From: Bugula neritina
Lineage: Eukaryota > Bryozoa > Gymnolaemata > Cheilostomatida > Bugulidae
Assembly: GCA_964035545.1 (NCBI GenBank)
Contig: OZ037768.1
Span: forward strand, 4,703,241 to 4,767,240
Direction: 5' to 3'
DNA length: 64,000 bases
The position numbers were made by a program, and so were the translations under genes. Shown one piece after another: positions 1 to 13,200 of this stretch. A model generated the notes under the pieces. That model did no database searches, had not been told where the DNA came from, and saw only the letters and a program-made list of their open reading frames with translations. Every line of letters starts with the position of its first letter. Within the stretch, counting starts at the first letter, position 1.

Positions 1-709
1 AGTTTGGGTTTAATATCAAAGAATTTATTTGTTTTAGACTCAAGTAATTTCATCACTAATACTATTAGTATAAAATACTGCTTCAATGTGATATTTAATT
101 TTATTGTTTAGCAATAAATACAATTAAATGGCTTAACCTACTGTATTTCTCTTCTAATAGTGATACTTGTATGCACCCTACTTTAATATTAGTATAAATA
201 TCTAGTAATAACAAGCGAAATATTTATTTACTTATTTATATTAATCACTTCTGAGATAGGTTTTAAAGTTTTAGTTTAGTGCTTTGGATTCTTTCACTTT
301 CTAAAACCCTTTTGAACGAAGGCTTAGCTGAGTAATTATTCAAGCACATTAACTTGCTAGCAACAATAAATAAATAGATGACTTCTTTGAAATAGACTGT
401 CAAACAGAATGAAATGAAAAATGAAAAAGAGTGTGAAATATTGAATGACTATCAATGAAACTGCAAAAAGTAAGGGTTGTGTTAGGAAGAGGAAGCCGAT
501 AATTCTATAAGCAACAAGAGAATTCGTTTTGCTTGGTATATAAATCCATCTGCATTATGTACAATATATAAATGTCTTAAAAATCTTGAAAGGACCTTTA
601 ATAAAATAGAGATACAAACAACAGTGATTATATTTGATTTATTTCTGTTGAATTGTGCATCGCTTTGAAATTTATTTATTAATAGAAAAGTCTTATACTT
701 TACTTTCAG
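1..709. other. Upstream noncoding / intronic sequence of the F-box gene
   Basis: AT-rich sequence without a credible coding exon. It ends in a pyrimidine-rich acceptor (tactttcag at 701-709), so at least its right part is probably an intron between a noncoding first exon and the start-codon exon at 733. I cannot place the promoter. Confidence 0.5.
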
Positions 710-732
710 GAGTGCAGGAGAACAGAGTGATA

Positions 733-3700
733 ATGGCGTATTTTGTAGAAGGAACATCATATATGGGTCGGCCACCCACCTATAATGAATATCTTAGGGA
801 AGTTTTACCTGTAGTTCATGAGCCAACTGGAACTAATGGATTGATTGCCATTGACTTTTTGCCTACTGAGGTAATGCACTGTATAGCAGGGCTACTATAT
901 ATAGTATGCTGTTTCTAAACAGTTCCACTTGTTTTAATTTTTTGGTGTAGCATACCATCACATGCTTAGCATATATGCCAGGTGTGTTTTTTACTTTAAG
1001 TTATTTGTTGTAGATGATTGCACACATCATGCAGTATCTTACCGTGTCAGACCGGAAAGATGCAGCTCTTGTGTGCAAAAAGTGGTACCAGGCTTCGATG
1101 GCGCCACAAATACAGAAGAATATGATGATATCTGTTAAATCTTCTGTTACAAAACCAAGACCATTCACCGGACTGAAAAATCGCCAAGGTGAAATTACCA
1201 ACCAATCATATCTTGTTTAATGTACCATGGTTCTTCCACAGCTTATGTCTAACCCTGAAGGGCTTCTATGCCATGTGTATTAGGTATATTTTCTTACAAA
1301 TATTGTATATAGAAATACCCTCATAAAATAGCAATATAATGTTCAACACTGTCGCATTCTGTCCATACTAGGTGTGATCAAGATATTTTGGCTGAAATAC
1401 TTAAACATGGTTATTAGACACTTGATTTGTTTCAATACGAAATAATTACCATTAATCATGCTTACTTAATTTTAAATACCAAAACACAATTAATCCTGAA
1501 ATGACAGTTTAAAAATGGTGCATAAGAACAAGAAAAACAATAACCTCATACTTTGGGTCAGTTTAATAATTGTTTTACAGCTTTGTTTAGCTTAGATATA
1601 TTTTTAATATCAACATGTGCTGAATCTCAATAAGATATTTTGTTATTGAGAAATTTTGTTGGTTGATGGCTGAAATGCAGCTACAAAAACTGCATAGAGA
1701 TTTACTCCACCCTACAACCACCATGGGCACTACGAAAATCATTTCCGTTTACATTAATGAATATTTTCTCCACCAAGTGGCATCTATTGAACATTACCTG
1801 CTAAGAATTCAACACCAAAATGTACACTAAGCAACAGCTACAATTAAAATGACTACAATTTTTTAGTTCGTGTCATAAAAAACTGAATTGTATTATTATT
1901 TTGCCAGTTGATTTTGTTCAAGCCTTAACTTTGTGACATTTTTACGTACTTCTAAGCAATAAATGTCTCTGATTGAAAATATGAGCTTGGGCCCTAGATG
2001 TAAGCATTAAATAATGAATGCATTATTTTTGCGGAAAAAGGAGAATCAAGTTATAATTATATGCATACAATTCTTATCACACCTTCCAATAGATAATGTC
2101 ATAATATGTTGATTTTCAAAATATATTTTTATTAAAATGTTTACTTTTACATTTAAAAGGCGGCTTTTGCACTCGAAGCCAACAAATCTTTACCCCTAGT
2201 TTATGTACCCATTTAATTCTTTTTTTATGAAAGGGCTAATTGTGCAATTGGAATATATTGCTACGTTTAGATTTTCACTTGACGTTATCCGATGTGGATG
2301 GTTCGTCTAACTCTGTGGAGCTGTTGGGTGTTTGTGACCGTAGTCTGAGTCCAAAGCTGCTCACCCTCTCACTCAAGGGCACCCGAATATCCCCCGACAC
2401 TTTAGTCAGTATCCTAAAGAAATGCAGCAACCTTACCAGCTTGGACATCAGCTGCTGCAATCAACTCATTCTTGCAGGTTTGTCTTTTTTGCTCAATATT
2501 ATTAGTACTATTGCCCGTAATATTAATTAACATGTACTATAGTACTATATATATTATCGCAATCGTTACTAGTTATATTATATGATGGTAAATGAATAAT
2601 AACTATCTAGTTTAGGGACCTAAAGGCACAAAATGATAAACTCTTATTGTTTTAGTTACACATAGAGGTTCGAGACATAGAAATGTTTCAACATATAATC
2701 AACATTATCATGCTGTTAATGGTGTAAATTTCAAGAACCCTTTAGCTCATATAGGATATATACCATTAAGCATTAAGATAAATGGATAATTATGAAACTT
2801 TAAAGTAATGATGTGCAAAACCATTAGATATATATGGGAAATTATCAGGTATTTATAAGACTGGTATTTGCCTGCAATGGCATCAATTTCCAAAGTAGTT
2901 TTTATCAACCATATTGCATCATAAAACTGATAACCTGTTGAGTAACAAGCTGATTGAGTTAACAAGGAAGCAAAGTGCAACAGATAATCTGAATGCCTCT
3001 TACCTTCTCACATCAATCACACAACATGTCAGTTCTTAAGCCTCAACTAACTTTACCCTTCAATAGATCTGCCCATAAATTTGCTTCTGTGTCAGATCAA
3101 ATGTTGGCAAGATGTTTCAGCATCAAAGAATCACCCTCTAAACATGACCTACCTGAGTTATTTTACCATCACTAGTTTGCTGATGGAATTTACATAGCAC
3201 ATTCTAAAGAACTTACATAGCTCAAAATATGCCAGGGTAACATCACTAGTTAGTAATTGTAATACCATTTTCAACTTAGTGTTATGAGTAGATAACTCTT
3301 AAAATTGCTTTTCATCTATATGTAAACAAAGATCCTTGCATATTTGTTATTATTAATTTTCAATGCCGTTGAACGACATTGAATCTCATACATATAGAGT
3401 TAGCTAAAACTTTTAGCAATATTTATTTCTGCCCATGCTTTAATTTTCTTTCACAATTGTTTACTAAATTGAAATCTCTACAGCTCATAATTACAAAAAG
3501 AAACTGCAATAGCATTTTTCTGCATGTTGTAGGGTACCAGCTGCCTTATAGTCTTCAGGGTATAAGGTTACCCAGCCTTACACATTTGAACATCTCTTCA
3601 ATGCGTCAACTTAGTGATTTAGTGCTCTGCGCATTCTTGGCAATTGCTCCAAACCTACAGAGTTTAGAGCTGGCTTCTGCCCCGTTACTTTTTTCATCTT

Positions 3701-5049
3701 CTTATCTAAACTCCACCGCTGATAGTAGACCCAGCTCTGCTGCTTTAACCTTTAATAGATTTTTACTGGAAGTTAAATGCAAACTGTCCACCACTCTAAA
3801 CTCTGTAAACCTCTCCCGAACATCAATTTCCAATAGAGCTTTAGAGTCCATGGCAAATGTTCCAAATTTACGTCTAAAGAAAATATCTTTGGTGTCCTGC
3901 AAGGACCTCACCGATGCCGGTGTTGTGGCCCTGTGCGCCAGTCAGCCTACCATTGAGGAGCTTGACATTTCCTCCAACAGTCAGCTTACCGCCATTTCTG
4001 TCAAGCATGTTGCTAACAAGCTAAAGGGTATTAGGTCGCTCAACATAACTAAAATTAAGTTGCAAAGTTCTGAAGCCAAAATTTTGAACGAATTAACTTC
4101 TTGCTCAAAGCTGGTGCTCAATGCTTGCTTGCTTCAACTGTGGGTTAAAAGTGAAGCAGATAGTGCATTTTCTTCGTGGAGCTCAGCATTGCAATCACTT
4201 GATATGAGTTATTGCAGTGGTCTGTCCAATCAGGTGGTGGTTAGTATGTGTCAGCGTTTGACCAACTTGCAGCAGCTAGATCTCTCTTCCTGTTATCGTA
4301 TTGATGATGTGTCACTGAGAGAGATTTCAAAATGTCTCATCAGTTTGACAAAGCTGTCAGTAGCATGGTGTAAACATATCACGGATATGGGACTTATCGG
4401 TGTTTACCATGAAGGCTTTGCTCATATTTGTGCCAAAGAATGCAGGTGTGGTAGAGAGAAAGATTTTGCATATTTTGAATATACACCTCCAGTAAAAGAT
4501 ATAGCACCTAGAGTTGTCATACCAACAGTGGGAGACATAAATGCTGCTCTTCAGCATTTTGGTGCGGAGGGAAGGTTTCCTCTGTGGAGGATGAACAAGC
4601 TCCACTCTCTTGACCTCTCTGTTTGTAGTAAGATTAGTGATGCCAGTGTTATTGATGCCATTGATTTCCCTGAGCTCACCGAACTAAATCTGGCCATGTG
4701 CTCCAGGCTCACTGATAAATCAGTCATTGCTATTGCATCTCACAATAGTCTGCTAGAAAGAGTTAATTTGTCTCAGTGTCATCAGATCACTGACCAGTCT
4801 GTTGCTGCACTTCTTACTGGATGCAGACGAATTGTCCATCTGAATATATCAGGTTGTCCCCTGATTACTGATCTAACCATTGATTGTATTATTAAGCACC
4901 GAATTAATTTGAAAAGCTTAGATGTTAGCATGTGCAATATTAGCCTAGAAGCTCTAGAGAGGCTTGAACAGCTTTCACCCTCCTTGCAAACAATTCACAA
5001 ACGCTATACTGCTGCTGCTTCTACCACGCAAGACGCTTTTCTAATCTGA
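733..5049 (+). CDS. F-box and leucine-rich-repeat (FBXL-type) protein
   Basis: Four coding exons join in frame: 733-870, 1014-1188, 2271-2477 and 3533-5049 (2,037 nt, 678 residues plus TGA). All introns are GT-AG and the phases match (0, 1, 1). The ATG at 733 lies just downstream of a good acceptor at 708-709, so a noncoding 5' exon is likely; the start context has G at +4. Residues about 42-88 form an F-box (LPTEMIAHIMQYL, then CKKWYQAS). From about 120 to the end there are cysteine-containing LRRs of the AMN1/FBXL kind (repeated L..LDLS.C..I.D.sv). Family knowledge: F-box proteins bind SKP1 and present substrates to SCF ubiquitin ligases, with the LRRs binding substrate. Near residues 470-510 a non-LRR insert with CAKECRC interrupts the repeats. 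I cannot name the exact orthologue. The first AATAAA downstream is at about 5820. Model certain in outline, substrate unknown. Confidence 0.9.
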
Positions 5050-8000
5050 GCATGCTGCTCGGCCAACTAACAATCTTGTAATTTTGGCATTTAAAATGTG
5101 TTTCAACACCAGCATTTTTATTACTAAGTTTTAAGCACCAAATATTGTTTTCGTTCAACCATTTTTGTTTTAAATCGGCACATTTTTTACTGTGATTTGG
5201 CTAATAATGCAACAATGCACTGGGTATGCTCAGTAACCATATTATCTGAAGCGCAGTATGCTATTAGTACAAGCTAGTTTTTTTATTTTGTTAGGTATTA
5301 TTTAAATAGTTGTGTGTTATATCAACAATTGCAGAATTACTCGCAAGTAAAAGCTTTACAACTTTTGGTGCTTTTCAATGGGTGATGCTACAAAATTTTA
5401 TAATTATGGAAGACGACATTTCAGTGCAAGATCAATTTTGTTGTTATCTTACTGTTTATGAATAATGCATAGTGTTATGGAAATATTTTGTATTGATATT
5501 TTTATTTTTGGTTTGTTGCAATCCAAGTTTTTGCCACATGTATTCGTTGTATTGTGCAAGGTATTGAAATATAATCTTTTCCCAATTTCTATACTTTCTG
5601 CTGTGATCTTTTGTAGTAAAATATTTTTAAAATGTCAACAAATGCTCATTTTAATATATTTCTTTTCTACTATGAATATGGAGTTTTATGTAAATGTTAC
5701 AATATAAGTTGGGTTGAAATAATACATATATTTGTCTTTCATTGATTTGGAAAGGTATGCCTAATCAACATACACCTATTCTATTGGAGAAAATTCACCC
5801 AATGTGCTCAGGTGTTGCAAATAAACCGACAATTCCATGCATAACAAAGTTGTCATAAAATGTGAATGAGAATTAATTAAAATATTATTTTAAATGATGC
5901 CAATCTGAACCTTCATTTCTAGTTACTAGGTAGTAAATAATTGATTTGGCTTGTGCCAATTCTTCAGGCCGCAGTTTTATCACTATAAATAGGTAAAAAG
6001 CTGGAAATAAGCCATCATTTAAATAAGTAGAGTAACAAAACATGATTTTTTGTGCTCATGAACTGCTCCAAAGGCCAAAAACATCGAATTATAAAATAAA
6101 CTGCTGAGCAATTTGTCCTTGAATTAATTGTTCAATGTTATTGAATGAATTTAAAACTTTTCTAGCAGGCCAGCAGCTGCATATCCACTTCGCAAAAAGA
6201 GATAGCTATGTAATACTATGGGTATATCATTAAAATTCAATTAGAATGTACACAGATCAATGTTATTTATCATTTATGCAAATATTAAATATCTGGTACA
6301 AAGCAAAACAAACCATCTGCAATAACGAAAGTAGCAAAACTTGCAAGTTGTATAGCTGTTAGGTTCAGTTATTAAGACATTATTTTCCAGATGACTGGTA
6401 AAACAGATAAGTTGCAGAGGCAACTCTAATCATTGAAGATTTCTATCACTCAATAATCAGCGCAACCTCTAAAACATTTCTGTCTTGCTCTGTCCTTCCG
6501 TGCATGTCTTTTAGTCAACATGGATACTGTAGCTTAGCCGCCCATGTTTGTAGAAATAGAACAGTTTTAGATTTCAAATTAAAAGTATAGTTTTTTTTCG
6601 TTAAATGTGGCTAAAGTTTACGCACTCCATCTGAGTATGCAACAAGTCATCATTTAAAAAAGCACCAAATTGCTTGTCATTTAAAGCCATATTTTGCCGA
6701 CCATAATGACAGTGGATGTTCACTGGGCATCTGTTGAGTTGCGCTGTAGAAATCTAATTAAGCCAAGCCTCTATTTCTCCGTCCAAAATTTTAACTCCTA
6801 TCTCCTAGCTCTTCAATCTGAGTTTATATGAAACCTAAAAAAATGCATAGCTCATTTTAATAACCATAAGCAATTGTGGTATATCATTAGGTTATTATTT
6901 TGTGTGTTTTGCATAATAATATGCGTAGAAATTCATAAAATAACAATCAAGCAGCTCCCAAATATTTCATATCCTGCATGCATAGCCCTTGTATAAATTT
7001 TTTCACGAATAGCACAATTTTTATTTCTAAGTTTAAAAAAATTCTTTTGGTAGCATAAAGATTTTTATTTCTAGCAATGTGATATGTTTTTGCCTAAAAA
7101 AGCAGGAAAAGCTAATTCACTTAAGAGTTATGGAATACTGGATAGAAGGTTTCTTATTCATATAATATAAGCGCTCTATGTGATACTCTATATAAAACTA
7201 TTAATACATTCAAAAAAGTAACTTTAAACACACTCATCAATGTACAACTAGAATTATACCAACAAATAAATTACACTTAAATTTGTATAGGATAGCCAGC
7301 ATACAGCTACCAATATTATTTCATACACCTTTGAAAAGTTTACATTATATGTCGATTGCATTATAGTAGTATCATCATGTTTTGCTAAATTTATAACATA
7401 AGTATACTGAAGGTCATACAGACCAGTTGAAGTAGTTCATATTGACTGGTGTTCAAAAAGTCTGAACTTACGGTCCTTATTAGCATGTTTTGTATCACTT
7501 ATTAATTTGCTTATCTCAACTCAACTTCAACTATAAATATTTGTATGCTAATAGTGAATAAAGCAAAGAATATCACTAGACACTACAACAACTAGCAGCT
7601 TTAACAAGCATGTGCAGTGGTTTGGTCGTCTAGCCATTAGTTAACCAACTAATTTCATCACTAAAACTATAAATAACTATAAAAATAGATAAAAGCAATC
7701 ACAATTGTCTGGAAATATTAGAATTAGCAAAAAATTCATACATAGAATTATTATAATTATCTTGTTAACCGCAAAATGGCATATATTGTTAATAAACCAA
7801 TTGTATTATTTTACAGTTCCTCAGTTCCGTATTAGTAAACAAGTATTTTGGCATTTCAAAAAATTATTCTTCCAGTCTGTACAACTAATATCAGCATCAG
7901 TGATTATTAGTAAACAATTTTTTAGTTTTGTTGAATTAGTGACACATGCATAAATAAAGAATCGGAGAATGTGTTCTGCAGCAATTAATCAAATGTATTC

Positions 8001-8318
8001 TACTAAATAGATTTGGCCTTTCTGCCAGTGGCTATCCAGCAATCTATTCAGTTGGCAATAAATTAATGTGCAAATTTCTTAAAGTTAAAGCTTTTAATTG
8101 TTAAGGAAGAATTGATTGATCTTTGGAAGTTTAATGCCCTAGGAATTTAATTATTCACAGTCCAACTTGTCATGAATGTTTAGTTGAACTGTTGAAGCTA
8201 ACAAATAGAATACTAAGTTCTAGTAGTCAACAATGTAGTATGCAGTGAAATCTTTTAAATTGGGTGTGAGAGCAGATGTCAAGAAGAAAATTAAATTCTA
8301 TAAAATGTATGCTTTTAG
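5050..8318. other. F-box gene 3' UTR followed by AT-rich intergenic sequence
   Basis: The 3' UTR follows the stop at 5049. An AATAAA at about 5820 could be its polyadenylation signal. Beyond it I see no exon with coding character; short open frames here (for example at 5465-5707 and 7705-7953) are low-complexity and lack splice context. Confidence 0.5.
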
Positions 8319-8403
8319 CTAGCAGCAAGTGAATTTCGTGCAATATATACCAGAAGGACCAGCACCTGTGATGATATGGCCAAGGCCTGCGGGGGATTAT
8401 TTG
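8319..8403 (+). other. Possible orphan exon (weak)
   Basis: An 85-base stretch, richer in G+C than its surroundings, lies between an acceptor-like tttag (ends 8318) and a donor-like gtaaaa (starts 8404). Two frames are open across it; one reads PEGPAPVMIWPRPAGDYL. I found no partner exon on either side, so it may be a noncoding exon, a gene relic or chance. Confidence 0.2.
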
Positions 8404-9098
8404 GTAAAACTATAATTTTGTATTGCATTGTGAAATGTTTATGCGATGGCATGCAGTGCAAGTAAATGCAGCGTGTTTATGTATTTTGTTATATATTAGC
8501 TACTGGGCATATAAAAACTAAAAATATTCAAATTTTTTAGTAGAATAAAATGCTTTGCCTTATAGTTCATTATATATGACTACCACACCAGGTAAATTAT
8601 GAACTTTACAAGGCATGATAATTTGGTAACGATATTAATGGATTTGGTAATAATATTAATGACTTTGGTTCCATCAACCCTATTTCCCCTATTTCCTCAG
8701 TTAAGTTATACATCTAATCTACATTTTAGCATAATGACGGTGCAAAAAATGGACGCTGTTGATTGTTGGTTTCCCATAAAGAGTACATTGGATGGCTAAA
8801 GGCCAGAATAATCTGAATTATTGGTTTCAGATGCTGGTATGTATGAAGCCTTTTTTGGAGAGTTTTAAAGTGCATGAAAGAGTGAGTGCTCAGTTTTGTA
8901 ACTTTAAGGGTGTTCAGTGAGTTAACTGCTCTACAAGTCAGCTTCTTCCAGAGATAGTACTAAAGCTAGATAAAGCCTTTTTATTGCTTTATTTGAATTG
9001 TCTCCCTTTTTACAAAAACAAATGTTTCAAGCGCATGGGCACAAATTGTATTTCTAACATACATATCTACCAAAGTGTTTTTAAATGAAACTCGCCGT

Positions 9099-9137
9099 CT
9101 GTTCGCTACCCTGTTCGCTACCCTGTTCGCTACCCGG
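9099..9137. repeat. Triplicated 12-bp tandem repeat
   Basis: The unit ctgttcgctacc occurs three times in direct succession, in otherwise ordinary AT-rich sequence. Confidence 0.85.
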
Positions 9138-9487
9138 ATGCTTTGGAGAAATGTTTTGTTGCAAACTTCATTTAATTTATGCATAATATTAGCCAAAATG
9201 ACTCTAAATATTTCGTTAGTTTTTTTCAAACAATAAAATTAAGTTATTGCCGGAGAATTTTTACATTACCCAACGGTTAAGCTGTTTTCACAGGCCACTT
9301 TGAAAAGTATTTGCAATTACCTTTTGAAAATATTTCTGAGAAAAAACTTTTATAACGTTAAAAACTATTAGACGTGATGCCTCATTACATTATACGGATA
9401 CAGATACATCTTATTTCTATTGCTTTATTATTGCAGCTATGCAATGACCAATGACAAAGAGTGTACTTTAGATTTATGTTATATATC

Positions 9488-9493
<6 letters not shown>

Positions 9494-9552
<59 letters not shown>
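9494..9552. repeat. (TA)n microsatellite
   Basis: Nearly pure TA dinucleotide run of about 60 bases. A second, shorter run of about 28 bases lies at 9638-9665. Shorter TA runs are also seen near 24121-24138 and 24216-24241. Confidence 0.95.
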
Positions 9553-9559
<7 letters not shown>

Positions 9560-9638
9560 AACTGCACGAAACTATTTAGTCACGTGAGATTTTTTTAAAT
9601 AAAAAATATATATCTTTAACAATCTGAAAGCACTACAT

Positions 9639-9670
<32 letters not shown>

Positions 9671-10142
9671 TCAGTTTTGTTACACCAGTGAGTCACCAAA
9701 CAAGCAACAGTTTTTCAGTCTACTGATTACACTAAGTAAAAAATATTTGATGAAAATAATTTAATTTAATGCAGCAATAAATATATAGCCGTACAGATAT
9801 CATTTACATAGACGCCATTCATCTGCTTTAAAATTTCAATCATTCAAATTTTAAAACAAAAAAGTTAGCTATTTTATTCTTTAAAACTTTGAAAGGCCAA
9901 GTAAAGTAATGTATTTGCAGATTAACTTGCAGGTAAGCCCAACCGAACTAGCTATTAAGACGTTTTATTTTGCTTGCATCTTACCCGATTGTTTACAGTT
10001 TCTTTATCTGGTGTTGAGCCTACACGTAATGGTGAACGGTAAAAGAATTATTTAAGCTGGTATTCACCCACTTCTCCCAAAATGTATGCATATAAAATGA
10101 TATCACAGCATAAGCTGCTACTATTGAGCATTAACTCTACCA

Positions 10143-10228
10143 ACTATGTTTTTATATATACATATATATACATTCATATAGCATAGTATATATACTATGC
10201 TATATGAATGTATATATAAAAACATAGT
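10143..10228. repeat. 86-bp near-perfect palindrome
   Basis: The left arm begins ACTATGTTTTTATATATA and the right arm ends with its reverse complement. The arms meet at TATA/TATA with essentially no loop. The only difference is a 10-base TA-rich insertion in the left arm. Such a sequence could extrude a cruciform or be a small foldback element. There is no coding content. Confidence 0.85.
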
Positions 10229-13200
10229 GTAAATGAATAGTTAATATCTACGATTAGTATATTGGATTTGATATTCAGTAAATGAAAAGAATGCTATAGT
10301 AGTTGGCTAATCTATTAAAAATCTGCTTGTTGTCTCTTTTGTATTCAAGACTCCATGAATCCAATATAATTTTTTCTGCTGTGCCTGCATATTGGGTTGA
10401 CGACAGAAAGTGTAGTTTAAAGAGCATAATGCAAAATGCCTATAGCGAGAAATTTTATGAAGTTGTTGTGATATTATTTTTTCCTACCTATCCCCTTTGT
10501 TCTGTTCGGGTAGAGGGTTGTTTTGATATTTTATATAAATAGTTTATGATTTAGAGAGGTGGTAAAATATGATTAAAAGCTGGTTAAAATTTATGGAGGG
10601 TTATCCATATATTGAATGCATAAAAACTAAATTAATTATTGTTGTATATTAATTAAATTACATTTTGTAGTATAAAAATGACCTTACTAAGGGCATGCAT
10701 TTTTTATAAAATATTTTATTTAAAGTTGTAACAAAACCCAATTAGTAAATTAATCAAAACTATGTGCTCAATATTTATTTCAAAACTTTTTTCACCATCA
10801 AGAGTCAAATTTTAATTGAGAAAGCTAATTTCTTTGAAAAAAATTTAGGTTGATGGTAAAAAATAGCCAATTAAATAAGTCTTGGAAGCTCAGTTTAAAC
10901 AAAGTTTCTTTGCTTTTAGGTATGTTTGAAAGCACTGCATTGTTAATGTTGACTTGCTTACCTCCATCTTACCCTAGTAGTTACATCAAAGCAATTCTTT
11001 TCGTACCCTCCGTTTAAACTTTTATTTTTGGCATTCTTAACATTTTTGATATGCTTGAAAGAAAGCTTTAATATAAAGAATGTAGCTTTCCATATATTTA
11101 TGGTGTAATTTATAAGACAACTTATAGTTTACTGCGAGCACAGTTACCAGTTATATAGCCTCTTCAGCCTATTAGATCAAAGATCTTCTGGTATTTAAAC
11201 TCCCAGCTCTGATGCAGTTATGGACTGTTGAAAACTCAATAGAAAACTTTGTATTCACTACCTGATCTCAACTTTCTGCGTTAATTTAAAGGAGTATATC
11301 TCTCCGTTGGCTATTTATTACTGAAAATATTTTCATCGAGTATTTTCATACCTATAATTATGCTCTAATAGTGTCTTATCTTAAAATATATCAACTATTT
11401 CTGTTGCTTTTGAGCTTATTGTAGAACTTTCTAAAAGCAGTGTTTGAAAACCTTTACAACAATTTACAGATAATTGTTTATGAACACAAAAAGAACACTT
11501 TTTGTCACATGACCTACTTTACACCTCGCAATGACTAGGTCTACTCAACAAGTAGCTTCTCCAAATGCAAATGACACTTTTAGCTATGAACCGGAATTCT
11601 GGCATATTGCAAAAAAAGATATCAATGTAGTTTAGCAAATCCTCATTTCTTGTGGCATTGCACAACATCTAGCTAGAATGTTAAGGGCTGAAAAATAGCT
11701 ATGGTGGTTAAAAAAATAGCCAAAACAATTCAGCTTTATAGGACTTCTATTCAATTTCAGAAAGAACCTATTATCTTTCACCTCAATAAAATTGCTGTAG
11801 TCATTTATTATTATCTTTATTATAAGTCATAATTGCAAAATTAATTTGATAAACAAGTTTTTTATGAACTCTTTCTTACTCTACTGTGCGAATACAAAAC
11901 ATACAACACAGCTCTCAGCTAACCATCAAGTGCAAAAGAAATAAATAGTATAAATCAATTCACTTGTGAAAGCTATTCTGGTGACAAAATGAAGTATTAA
12001 TTGTCGTAAAACTTGAGTGCCGTAGTTATACGATAACAATAAGCTGCTTAGAACACAATTTTTATACTAAATCAAGATCACATGTGTTAGATGAATTTAT
12101 GGTATATGCATCTTCGAATTGTTTTTAAATGTTGCAATACTTACATTATAAGTGCAAGTGGGTATAAATGTTTGTTGATCAAAGTCCATAAATTAGCTAT
12201 AACACATTAAGATAGTGCATAGGAATAGCAAAAGCATTTTTCCTAGAATGGTTAGTTCCTGAACTGGATGGTCACGAGAATCACATGATTCTGCTGCTAT
12301 CACTCACATATTTAATTGAAATATTTTTTTACAATTTGGATTTTAGGCAATCTAAGGTCAAAGTTGAGAACTGTGAATCGATTTTAATTGTTGAACTTGA
12401 GTGTTACTAATTTACTCAGAACAGTACAGAAACCAGCATTGCAGATGAGATATAAGTAAAGCTACTAACTTACCTAGCCATACAGATATCAAGTAAAATT
12501 CATTATTGGCCTTTGAAGAAGCAAGGCTTAAATTTCCAAATATGACAGAAGTACATTTTATAGTACATTTGCTAGACTTGTTCAGCCCATCATCTAAACA
12601 CTCAAGAAGGAGATGATATATGCACATTTTTCAGTTATTGAATCATCTGCAATACCTACCTGTACTACCATTTATTTCAATATATTATATATAGACACGT
12701 ATAGGTAATGGCACAAAGGTAAAGGATAGGTACAACATAATTATTACTTACCTCACCAACAGGGAAATGAAGCAGAAATAAATCCATAATTTCAGTATGA
12801 ACCGTTTATTCATCTTTATTTCAGATTTTCTTTTCTTTTTATACATTTGGATTCTGCACTGAAATTATATAGTGAGAAAACTCCGTAATTTGTTTTTCCA
12901 ACTTCCAGCTCTCAAAATAATGAAACAATAAAATATATAGTATTGCATACTAAAGGATATATACTATAGAACATATACTATAGAATATATGCTATGGAAT
13001 ATATGCTACAGAATACATGCTAGAGAATATATGCTATAGAATATATAGGATAGAAATAAAGGATATGGTCAAGAAACATGTTAAAGTTAACTTGTACTTG
13101 AGATGTCAATTATAAGATAATCACCAAACAGTACAAGTTTATTTTTGTGGTTTTATTTCACCCACAGTCTGTATCCTATACGATGTACTAACTATACACA

